Part shown: positions 1 through 5,740 of the stretch, piece after piece | How positions within the stretch are numbered: position 1 is the stretch's first letter | How the letters are laid out: every line of letters starts with the position of its first letter | The notes under the pieces: generated by a model | Databases searched by the model: none | Told to the model about the DNA's origin: nothing | Seen by the model: only the letters and a program-made list of their open reading frames with translations | Source of the DNA: CAYLJO01 sp964383905 | Lineage (GTDB): Bacteria; Acidobacteriota; Blastocatellia; Pyrinomonadales; Pyrinomonadaceae | DNA length: 8,616 nt | NCBI GenBank assembly: GCA_964383905.1 | Contig: CAYLJO010000254.1 | Span: 1 to 8,616 of the forward strand | Reading direction: 5' to 3' | Made by a program: the position numbers and the translations under genes

Positions 1-346
1 TCGGCAATGTGGCATTGGCCAAGGAGGAGAGTCGCGCGATGTGGGGATTCAGATCATTAGAGACACTGATCCAAGACCTACGCCATGGCATGAGGATGCT
101 GGTCAAGCATCCCGGCTTCGCAATCGTAGTAGTGCTGGCGCTGGCGCTCGGCATAGGCGCTAACACAGCCATCTTTAGTGTGGTAGACGCTGTATTGCTG
201 CGCCCCCTTCCTTACCAAGATCCCGGCCGGTTGGTAATGGTCTGGGAGAATAACCTTTCCAAAGGGAAGGACCGCAATGTCATTTCACCGGCCAACTTTT
301 TGAACTGGCAGGAGTTGACCCGATGATCGCTCTTCGTTACGAGTGA
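1..346 (+). pseudogene. Remnant of an ADOP-type (MacB/FtsX-like) permease, internally deleted and cut by the window edge
   Basis: The frame is open to the left edge, so the GTG at 9 is probably an internal valine: the residues before and after it read GNVALAKEESRAMW, as in the prefix region of ADOP permeases and parallel to GNLGRF in the intact copy downstream. The fragment keeps the pre-membrane segment (QDLRHGMRMLVKHPGF), the first transmembrane helix (about 123-183, ending LGIGANTAIFSVVDA) and the conserved LLRPLPY. It then stops at 324-326, only about 105 codons after position 9, whereas intact ADOPs run to about 800-900 residues. Bases 314-346, read in another frame, encode VDPMIALRYE and a stop, which is the C-terminal end of an ADOP (the intact copy ends VDPVIALRYE). 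The simplest reading is an internal deletion of roughly 2 kb or more that joined both ends out of frame. A collapsed assembly of tandem paralogues is the main alternative. A functional product is unlikely. Confidence 0.8.
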
Positions 347-390
347 ATATCGGTAGCTCGATTTCGTAAACTCCTCTTTAATCTTTCACG

Positions 391-412
391 GGGCTTCCTC
401 ACAACGGAGCCC
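391..412 (+). other. Short imperfect hairpin in the intergenic region
   Basis: GGGCT pairs with AGCCC, followed by a bulged T and a CC/GG pair closing a loop of about 8 bases. No T-run follows on either strand, so it is not a convincing intrinsic terminator. It lies between the permease remnant and the padR promoter. Apart from this hairpin I see nothing recognisable in 347-420. Confidence 0.25.
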
Positions 413-423
413 GCCGGTAAGCC

Positions 424-452
424 TTGACATTCTAGGCATCCCGCGTCATACT
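424..452 (+). promoter_or_regulatory. Probable sigma-70 promoter of the padR-permease operon
   Basis: A perfect -35 box TTGACA (424-429) is followed after 17 bases by CATACT (447-452), which matches TATAAT at 4 of 6 positions. An alternative -10, TACTAT at 449-454, would give a 19-base spacer. Transcription would begin near 459, leaving a leader of about 50 bases before the padR start at 510. The promoter is bracketed by a direct repeat that may be an operator. Confidence 0.55.
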
Positions 453-474
453 ATGCTTTGGTATTCTAGGTATC
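429..474 (+). promoter_or_regulatory. Direct repeat around the padR promoter, candidate PadR operator
   Basis: ATTCTAGGCATC (429-440) and ATTCTAGGTATC (463-474) agree at 11 of 12 positions and lie 34 bases apart, about three helical turns. The first copy starts at the last base of the -35 box and runs into the spacer. The second sits just after the predicted transcription start. Such placement would let a dimeric winged-helix protein block RNA polymerase. PadR-family regulators commonly repress their own promoter, so autoregulation is a reasonable inference, but nothing in the sequence proves binding. Confidence 0.4.
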
Positions 475-509
475 GTCTCGCCGCCGGGTGAATACCTCTG
501 GAGGTGGTT

Positions 510-842
510 ATGACTCAATCGAAGGCCGATCTGCTGCAGGGCACGCTCGACATGCTGATCCTCAAAGCCCTTTCCTTAGGCCCGCTGCACGGCTACGGCG
601 TTATCCAGCGCATCAGGCAGATGTCTGACCAGATGTTGTCCGTCGAACAAGGATCACTCTACCCGGCGCTCTACCGGATCGAGCAGCGCGGCTGGGTCAC
701 CTCAAAGTGGGAAGTCAACGAGACCGGCCGCCGGGCCAAGTTCTACTCGCTCACGAAAGCAGGCCGCCGGCAACTCACCATCGAAGAAGAGAGCTGGGAC
801 AAGCTGGCCCTCGCCATCGCGAAGGTTCGGCAAGCGACATAA
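510..842 (+). CDS. PadR-family transcriptional regulator (acidobacterial ADOP-associated type)
   Basis: This is a 110-residue cytoplasmic DNA-binding protein that is nearly all PadR winged-helix domain. It shows LLQGTLDMLILKAL (about 8-21), the family signature GPLHGYGV (24-31), the recognition-helix region GSLYPALYRIE (48-58), and the wing GRRAKFYSLTKAGRRQL (73-89). A short helical tail (about 91-107) probably completes the dimer interface; the protein belongs to the short PadR class without a long C-terminal domain. I chose ATG at 510 because GGAGG (500-504) lies 5 bases upstream; the GTG at 504 would overlap that ribosome binding site. The stop overlaps the ribosome binding site of the permease gene, so the two are probably co-transcribed. 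Small PadR genes next to ADOP permeases are a known acidobacterial arrangement. The ligand is unknown. Repression of its own operon is inferred. Confidence 0.93.
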   Translation: MTQSKADLLQGTLDMLILKALSLGPLHGYGVIQRIRQMSDQMLSVEQGSLYPALYRIEQRGWVTSKWEVNETGRRAKFYSLTKAGRRQLTIEEESWDKLALAIAKVRQAT

Positions 843-855
843 GGAGCAAGTGCCT

Positions 856-3495
856 ATGAGGTGGCTCAACATTCTCTTAGCGCGTCTGGGCGGACTATTC
901 CGCCGCGAAACAGTTATTGACGACATTGACGACGAGTTGCGCCTCCACATCGAGATGGAAACCGAGACTAACATCGGGAGGGGGATGCCGCCGGAAGAGG
1001 CGCGGGCAGCGGCGCTCAGGGGCTTCGGTAATCTGGGCCGGTTCAAGGACGTGGCCTACGAGATTCGTGGGGGTGGTATGTTAGAGATTCTGTGGCAAGA
1101 CCTCCGGTACGGGGTGAAGATACTATGGAAGAATCCCGGCTTCACATCTGTGGCAGTCCTGACATTGGCGCTGGGCATCGGCGCCAACAGCACGATCTTC
1201 AGCTTTGTTAACGGTATTTTGCTGCGCCCGCTTCCTTACGAGCGTCCTGAGCGGCTGGTGCTGCTTAATGAGACGGTCCCGAGGCGAGGGATTACTTCGA
1301 TGGGCGTGTCCTTTCCGAATTTTTTGGATTGGCGCGAGCAGAACAACGTCTTCGAGGACATCGCCGCGTACGACGATCGCAGCTTTACACTGGCAGGGAC
1401 GGGAGAACCTGAGCAGGCCACTGGTGGAATCATCTCCAGCGGCCTCTTTGAGATCCTCGGCGTGGCCCCGATCTTGGGCCGAACGTTTCGGCCGGAGGAA
1501 GACCGCCCCAATAACGATACGGTGGTCATCCTGAGCCACGGCCTGTGGCAGCGCCGCTTCGGATCAAATCCCGCGATCATCGGCCAGTCGATTACGATCA
1601 ACAATCGCCCCCGCACCGTGGTCGGAGTGATGCCGCCCGGCTTCAAGTTTCCCGACGTGGCCGATCTATGGGTCCCCATGGCGCTCGATACAACAATGTG
1701 GACGCGCAACGATCACGGCTTGAGCGCCATCGCGCGGCTGAAAGATGGTGTCACGCTTGAGCAGGCGCGGTCAGAGATGGTCGCCGTCGCCCGGCACATC
1801 GAGGAACAGAATCCGGTCACCAACGAGGGGCTTAGTCTCGACGTTCTCAATCTGCGCCAAGCACTGGTCGGCGACTATCGACAGGCTTTGTTGATCCTGC
1901 TCGGAGTTGTCGGCTTCGTATTGTTGATCGCCTGTGCGAACGTCGCCAACCTGCTGCTCGCCCGGACTTCGGCGCGGCAGAAAGAGATGGCGATTCGCGC
2001 CGCGCTTGGAGCAAGCCGCTGGCGGGTCATTCGGCAGTTGATCACCGAAAGCTTACTGCTCGGCGTGATGGGCGGCGGGCTCGGTTTAGTCTTGGCCGTA
2101 TGGGGGCTCGATCTACTGCTGGCGGCGGTTCCGATAGAGTTCCCCTTCTGGATGAAATTCAACCTCGACGGGCGCGTGCTTGGCTTCACGACCGCCGTCT
2201 CGCTGCTGACCGGAATTATCTTTGGCGTCGCACCTGCGTTGCAGGCGTCGAAGGTTGATTTGAATGAAACGCTGAAAGAGGGCGGGCGCAGCGGGACGAC
2301 AGACGCGGGGCGTCGTCGCTTGCGTAGTCTGCTGGTGGTCGCCGAGGTGGCGCTCTCGCTCGTACTGCTCGTCGGAGCGGGGCTGATGATGCGCAGCCTT
2401 CTGCGATTGCAACAGGTCAATCCGGGCCTGAATCCGAAAAACGTGCTGACGATGACTGTATCTCTGCCGCAGGCCAAGTATCACGAGCCGGAGAAGCAGA
2501 GCGCCTTCTTTCATCAGTTGCTCGAGCGTGTCAGAGCGCTCCCCGGGGTGGAGGCGGCCGGGGCAGTCTCAAACCTGCCGCTGAGCGGATCCAATTGGGG
2601 TCGAAGCCTCACGGTCGAAGGGCGCCCGGTGCTATCCGTGGGTCAGGCCCCTTTCATCAACCACTGTGTGATTACGCCGAATTACTTTCGCGCGATGGGT
2701 ATCCCCCTCCTGATGGGCCGCGATTTCACCGAGGCGGACGCAAAAGACGCGCTCAAGGTGACAATCGTTGACGAGCGGCTGGCCCGCGAGTACTGGCCGA
2801 ACGACAGCCCGCTCGGCAAGCGCATCCGGTTCGGGCCGCCGGAGGACAACGAGCCCTGGCATACGATTGTCGGGGTGGTCGGAGAGGTGCGGCACGCTCG
2901 TTTAGACCTCGTCGCCAGAGAGAGCATTTACGTGCCGTATCTTCAGATTCCACAACGCGGGATGGCGCTCACGGTCCGCACCGCCACGAATCCCTTGAGC
3001 TTGGCTGCCGCCGTGCGAAATCAGGTGAGAGAGTTAGACCACGATCAACCGGTGGCTAATGTGATGCCGATGACCGAAGTCGTCTCTAAGTCAGTTTGGC
3101 AACCGCGTCTCTACACTATTTTGTTCGGTGTCTTTGCCGCCGTGGCATTGATCCTGGCTGCAGTCGGGATCTACGGCGTGCTGTCGTACGCGGTCACGCA
3201 GCGCACCCACGAGATCGGCATCCGCATCGCCCTCGGCGCACAAACCCGCGACGTCCTCATCCTGGTCCTCGGCCACGGCCTGCTGCTGGCCTTGACCGGG
3301 GTCGTAATCGGGCTCGGCGCGGCCTGCGCGCTGACGCGCCTGATGGCCGGTCTGCTCTACGGGGTGAGCGCCACGGACGTGGTGACGTATGCGGGGATCT
3401 CGGGGCTGCTGACGGGCGTGGCGCTGCTGGCTTGCTACATCCCGGCGCGGCGTGCGACCAGGGTCGACCCCGTGATTGCTCTTCGTTACGAATGA
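856..3495 (+). CDS. ADOP permease: duplicated MacB/FtsX-type ABC transporter permease
   Basis: This 879-residue inner-membrane protein is predicted to have about eight transmembrane helices. In order it shows: a charged N-terminal prefix (about 1-75); helix 1 (about 96-118) leading to LLRPLPY; a first periplasmic MacB-PCD-like domain (about 130-335); three helices (about 342-364, 396-418, 439-461) around the FtsX-type cytoplasmic loop with ALGASRWRVIRQL; helix 5 (about 490-512); a second periplasmic domain (about 515-745); and three final helices (about 755-777, 798-826, 843-864) around the matching loop HEIGIRIALGAQ. The two halves are thus tandem FtsX-like units, as defines ADOP. Length is normal and the end, VDPVIALRYE, is typical. 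ATG at 856 is preferred because AGGAG (842-846) lies 9 bases upstream; GTG at 850 is too close. No ATPase or periplasmic adaptor gene is adjacent. The substrate is unknown; MacB relatives work in export or mechanotransmission. Confidence 0.93.
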   Translation: MRWLNILLARLGGLFRRETVIDDIDDELRLHIEMETETNIGRGMPPEEARAAALRGFGNLGRFKDVAYEIRGGGMLEILWQDLRYGVKILWKNPGFTSVAVLTLALGIGANSTIFSFVNGILLRPLPYERPERLVLLNETVPRRGITSMGVSFPNFLDWREQNNVFEDIAAYDDRSFTLAGTGEPEQATGGIISSGLFEILGVAPILGRTFRPEEDRPNNDTVVILSHGLWQRRFGSNPAIIGQSITINNRPRTVVGVMPPGFKFPDVADLWVPMALDTTMWTRNDHGLSAIARLKDGVTLEQARSEMVAVARHIEEQNPVTNEGLSLDVLNLRQALVGDYRQALLILLGVVGFVLLIACANVANLLLARTSARQKEMAIRAALGASRWRVIRQLITESLLLGVMGGGLGLVLAVWGLDLLLAAVPIEFPFWMKFNLDGRVLGFTTAVSLLTGIIFGVAPALQASKVDLNETLKEGGRSGTTDAGRRRLRSLLVVAEVALSLVLLVGAGLMMRSLLRLQQVNPGLNPKNVLTMTVSLPQAKYHEPEKQSAFFHQLLERVRALPGVEAAGAVSNLPLSGSNWGRSLTVEGRPVLSVGQAPFINHCVITPNYFRAMGIPLLMGRDFTEADAKDALKVTIVDERLAREYWPNDSPLGKRIRFGPPEDNEPWHTIVGVVGEVRHARLDLVARESIYVPYLQIPQRGMALTVRTATNPLSLAAAVRNQVRELDHDQPVANVMPMTEVVSKSVWQPRLYTILFGVFAAVALILAAVGIYGVLSYAVTQRTHEIGIRIALGAQTRDVLILVLGHGLLLALTGVVIGLGAACALTRLMAGLLYGVSATDVVTYAGISGLLTGVALLACYIPARRATRVDPVIALRYE

Positions 3496-3508
3496 ACACC
3501 GGTGGCCC

Positions 3509-3522
3509 TGTTTAATTAAACA
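3509..3522. repeat. 14-bp perfect AT-rich palindrome between convergent genes
   Basis: TGTTTAATTAAACA is its own reverse complement. It lies 14 bases after the permease stop. The surrounding genes are GC-rich, so the AT-rich sequence stands out. It lacks the GC stem and T-run of an intrinsic terminator. It might be a protein-binding site or chance in an AT-rich spacer. Confidence 0.3.
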
Positions 3523-3545
3523 TGATAAGGAAGCACTACGCAGGA

Positions 3546-3559
3546 AGATATTAATATCT
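3546..3559. repeat. Second 14-bp perfect AT-rich palindrome between convergent genes
   Basis: AGATATTAATATCT is its own reverse complement and sits 24 bases after the previous palindrome, 10 bases from the 3' end of the methyltransferase/reductase gene. The 73-base convergent gap has no recognisable GC-rich terminator for either gene. Function unknown. Confidence 0.3.
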
Positions 3560-3568
3560 GTTCGGGTC

Positions 3569-5464
3569 TTATTGAATCTGCGCAGTCGCGAGCTTGCGGG
3601 CGGCGAAGTCTTCGAGCACATCAAAGACCTCCAGCGCATAACGCACGTTGCCGAGGGGCGCAGAGACCTGCACGCCCTGGATCAGGTCACGCACTTCCAG
3701 GAGCGACTCGCGCGCTATCTTAAGCCCTTCGGCGCGCGCCGCCTCTTTGCTCTTCTCGGAAGCAACACGCATCCGCTCCATAATCGACGGTGTGACGCGC
3801 ACGCCCGGCACTTCGTTATGTAAAAACTCCGCATTCCGGTATGAAACGAGCGGCCAGATGCCAGCGACGATAGGGATCCGGACGTGCTCAATACGCCTCA
3901 GAAAATCGCGCAATTGATCGGTGTCGAAGACAGGCTGCGTGATCGCATACTGGGCTCCGGCTTCGACTTTGTATTCAAAACGCTTGATCTCCTCATCGAG
4001 ATTGATCGCGCCTGGATTGACTCCCACACCGATACAGAAGGCCGTCGGCTGTCCGATCGGATTGTTCCCGAGATCCAGCCCGTGATTCAGTTTGTTGACC
4101 ATGTTGGTGAGGCCGATGGAGTCGATGTCGAAGACGGCCGTGGCGTCAGGATACGGGCCCATCTTCGGCGGATCGCCGGTGATGAGCAGCAGGTTGCGCA
4201 GGCCCAGCGCGGCCGCGCCAAGCAGGTCTGACATCATGCCGAGTAGATTCCGGTCTCGGCAGCAGTAGTGGAGGACGGATTCAATGCCGATCTCCCGCTC
4301 GACCAGGAGCGCCGTCGCCTGCGCGCTCATGCGAGTTTGCGCGCGCGGGCCGTCGGGGATATTCACGCCGTCAACCCCGGCCTCCTTCAAGAGTCGAATC
4401 TGATTCAGCGTTTTCTCCGGATCACAACCTTTCGGCGGGAGGACTTCAACGGAGGTGACAAAATCGCCGTTGGTGATCTTTCGCGACCACAGAGACCGTT
4501 CTTCGGGCGGAACGACTTTGATATCAGCCGGGGTCAATTCCTGGACGCGCGCCAGACCGGCTGCGCCGATGACAATACTTTGCTTGCGCGGTGATGCGGC
4601 GCGGACGGCGTCCGAGATCAGCCTGATGTGCGCGGGCGTCGTGCCGCAGCAGCCGCCGATAAATTTCGCGCCCGCCTGAATCAAACGCTTGGCGAATTTC
4701 GCCATGTATTCGGGCGAGCACATGTAGAATTGTCGCCCCTGAACGTCACGCGGCAAGCCGGCGTTAGGCTGTGCAGATAATTTCTTGTTCGTAACATTGC
4801 GCATCTTCTCAATCCCGGAGAGCACGTGGGCCGGGCCGACGCCGCAATTGAGACCGATCACGTCAGCGCCCCATTCATCGAGTCGCGCCGTGAACACTTC
4901 TGTCGTTGTGCCGAACGAGGTGTTGCCGTCCGGTAGGATGGTCATCTGGGCAACGATCGGAAGATCACATAACTCGCGGACCGCGCGGATGGCCTGGCGC
5001 ATCTCCGAGATGTCGGAGAAGGTTTCGAGCACGAAGAGGTCAACGCCGCCTTCGAGGAGCGCAGACACCTGCTCCTTGAATAAGTCCTTTGCTTCTTCGA
5101 AAGAGGTCGGGCCGTACGGCTCGATGCGCAGACCGAGCGGCCCCACCGCGCCCGCCACATGGCATCGCTCACACGCGGCCTCACGCGCGATGCGGGCGGC
5201 GGCGATGTTGATCAGGCGCAGGCTTCCTTCCAGGCCGTATTGCTGTAAATTGTGCGCGGTCGCGCCGAACGTGTTGGTTTCCAGGATCTCGGCGCCGGCC
5301 CGCACATATTCGCTGTGTACCTCACGGACAAGGTCAGGGTTGCTGAGGTTCAATTCATCATATGACCGGTTGATATAGACGCCCTTCGCGTAGAGCATGG
5401 TGCCCATCGCCCCGTCAAAGACGTGAATCCCGTCTCGCCCGATCAGTTCTCTAAAGTTCTCCAT
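3569..5464 (-). CDS. yitJ: Bifunctional homocysteine S-methyltransferase / 5,10-methylenetetrahydrofolate reductase
   Basis: This 631-residue cytosolic fusion links folate one-carbon metabolism to methionine synthesis. The N-terminal half (about 8-290) is a homocysteine S-methyltransferase barrel: DGAMGTMLY (17-25), ETNTFGA (62-68), and the zinc and homocysteine ligands Cys207 in GLNCGVGP and Cys272-Cys273 in GGCCGTTP. The C-terminal half (about 325-600) is a MetF-type flavin reductase making 5-methyl-THF: SVEVLPPKG with the likely catalytic Glu340, ITGDPP with Asp431 (428-433), and QYAITQPVFD (505-514). Length and domain order match Bacillus YitJ (about 612 residues). There is no cobalamin-binding or activation domain, so the methyl donor cannot be read from the sequence. 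ATG at 5464 begins the homology; a weak GAGG lies 11 bases upstream. The leader carries its own promoter, a SAM-II-like aptamer and terminator hairpins, implying repression by S-adenosylmethionine. The symbol denotes similarity to YitJ only. Confidence 0.93.
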   Translation of the reverse strand: MENFRELIGRDGIHVFDGAMGTMLYAKGVYINRSYDELNLSNPDLVREVHSEYVRAGAEILETNTFGATAHNLQQYGLEGSLRLINIAAARIAREAACERCHVAGAVGPLGLRIEPYGPTSFEEAKDLFKEQVSALLEGGVDLFVLETFSDISEMRQAIRAVRELCDLPIVAQMTILPDGNTSFGTTTEVFTARLDEWGADVIGLNCGVGPAHVLSGIEKMRNVTNKKLSAQPNAGLPRDVQGRQFYMCSPEYMAKFAKRLIQAGAKFIGGCCGTTPAHIRLISDAVRAASPRKQSIVIGAAGLARVQELTPADIKVVPPEERSLWSRKITNGDFVTSVEVLPPKGCDPEKTLNQIRLLKEAGVDGVNIPDGPRAQTRMSAQATALLVEREIGIESVLHYCCRDRNLLGMMSDLLGAAALGLRNLLLITGDPPKMGPYPDATAVFDIDSIGLTNMVNKLNHGLDLGNNPIGQPTAFCIGVGVNPGAINLDEEIKRFEYKVEAGAQYAITQPVFDTDQLRDFLRRIEHVRIPIVAGIWPLVSYRNAEFLHNEVPGVRVTPSIMERMRVASEKSKEAARAEGLKIARESLLEVRDLIQGVQVSAPLGNVRYALEVFDVLEDFAARKLATAQIQ

Positions 5465-5479
5465 ATATCTTAGAGCCTC

Positions 5480-5530
5480 AAAAAAGGGTGATCAGCTAAA
5501 ACTTCATACCGATTACCGGCCGGTGATCAC
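5480..5530 (-). terminator. Possible second hairpin with a T6 tract just before the start codon
   Basis: On the - strand GTGATCA (5530-5524) can pair with TGATCAC (5494-5488), 7 bp. The 29-base loop contains the 10-bp palindrome ACCGGCCGGT (5515-5524, partly overlapping the stem). CC and then six Ts (5485-5480) follow. The layout resembles an intrinsic terminator, but the stem is AT-rich and the loop is long, so strength is doubtful. TGATCA is itself palindromic, so the arms could also be a direct repeat GGTGATCA (5487-5494 and 5522-5529) bound by a protein. The feature ends 15 bases before the start codon. Confidence 0.35.
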
Positions 5531-5531
5531 T

Positions 5532-5570
5532 CTTATAAATAAAAGTCCCGCGCCAAACAACGCGGGACTT
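5532..5570 (-). terminator. Intrinsic terminator in the leader of the methyltransferase/reductase gene
   Basis: Read on the - strand, AAGTCCCGCG (5570-5561), an 8-base loop TTGTTTGG, and CGCGGGACTT (5552-5543) form a perfect 10-bp GC-rich stem followed by TTATTTATAAG. This is a textbook Rho-independent terminator. It works only in the - direction, since no T-run follows on the + strand. It lies about 46 bases after the SAM-II-like element and 68 bases before the start codon, so it can act as an attenuator for the downstream gene. It would also stop read-through from mutM. Confidence 0.85.
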
Positions 5571-5615
5571 CAACGGAATTCGAAGTTTGCGGGGCCGCCC
5601 CTTCGGGCCTTGCCG

Positions 5616-5667
5616 AGCTGTTTAGCGGGTTATTTTGCGTGGCCGCAAGTCGCCTTAACTCACCACG
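5616..5667 (-). promoter_or_regulatory. SAM-II (SAM_alpha) riboswitch candidate
   Basis: On the - strand, stem P1 is CGTGG (5667-5663) with CCACG (5642-5638), extended by a U-G pair. The P1 loop starts TGAGTTAA and ends in the conserved TTGC (5648-5645). After P1 comes the A-rich joining segment CAAAATAA and then the hallmark GCTAAA (5626-5621). Pseudoknot pairs can be drawn by hand: G5646-C5625, C5645-G5626 and U5648-A5623, plus GGC (5654-5652) with GCT (5618-5616). Spacing and conserved bases match the SAM-II fold I know from the metX/metA leaders, which binds S-adenosylmethionine in a pseudoknot. The gene downstream is a methionine-cycle gene, as expected. The aptamer starts about 7 bases after the predicted transcription start. 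It does not contain the ribosome binding site; an intrinsic terminator follows instead. No covariance search was possible here. Confidence 0.8.
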
Positions 5668-5680
5668 TTTATAAAGCGAG

Positions 5681-5710
5681 GTTATACGCCCCTCCCCCGC
5701 CCCCTGTCAA
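5681..5710 (-). promoter_or_regulatory. Sigma-70-like promoter of the SAM-II leader transcript
   Basis: On the - strand a perfect TTGACA (5710-5705) and TATAAC (5686-5681, 5 of 6 to TATAAT) are separated by 18 bases. The spacer is almost pure G on this strand, apart from two C and one A. Transcription would start near 5674, immediately ahead of the riboswitch stem. The promoter lies 31 bases beyond the mutM stop, so the gene below it can be expressed independently of mutM. Confidence 0.75.
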
Positions 5711-5740
5711 GCATTGAAACCCCGGCCGGCGCGCTCCCGG

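Noticed and set aside
9..11. GTG as the true start of the first permease fragment
   Set aside because: The frame is open upstream to the window edge, and the preceding residues (Gly-Asn) continue the known ADOP prefix pattern, so the true start is outside.
347..509. Mobile element or attachment site at the broken permease
   Set aside because: I see no terminal inverted repeats, target duplication or transposase fragment; the damage is explained by an internal deletion.
1875..2477. Open frame of 200 codons antisense to the permease
   Set aside because: Shadow of the permease gene; biased composition and no motif.
4785..5378. Long open frame on the + strand, 197 codons
   Set aside because: It lies wholly opposite the strongly supported methyltransferase/reductase gene, resembles no family I know, and is rich in Ser and Arg as antisense frames in GC-rich DNA usually are.
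5496..5507. Tiny leader ORF (Met-Lys-Phe-stop) on the - strand before the methyltransferase gene
   Set aside because: Only three codons, no ribosome binding site, and no run of Met codons that would suggest a leader peptide.
5465..5740. S-box (SAM-I), cobalamin, SAH or THF riboswitch in the methyltransferase leader
   Set aside because: I saw none of their hallmark cores, while the SAM-II core (TTGC, GCTAAA and the short P1) is present with correct spacing.
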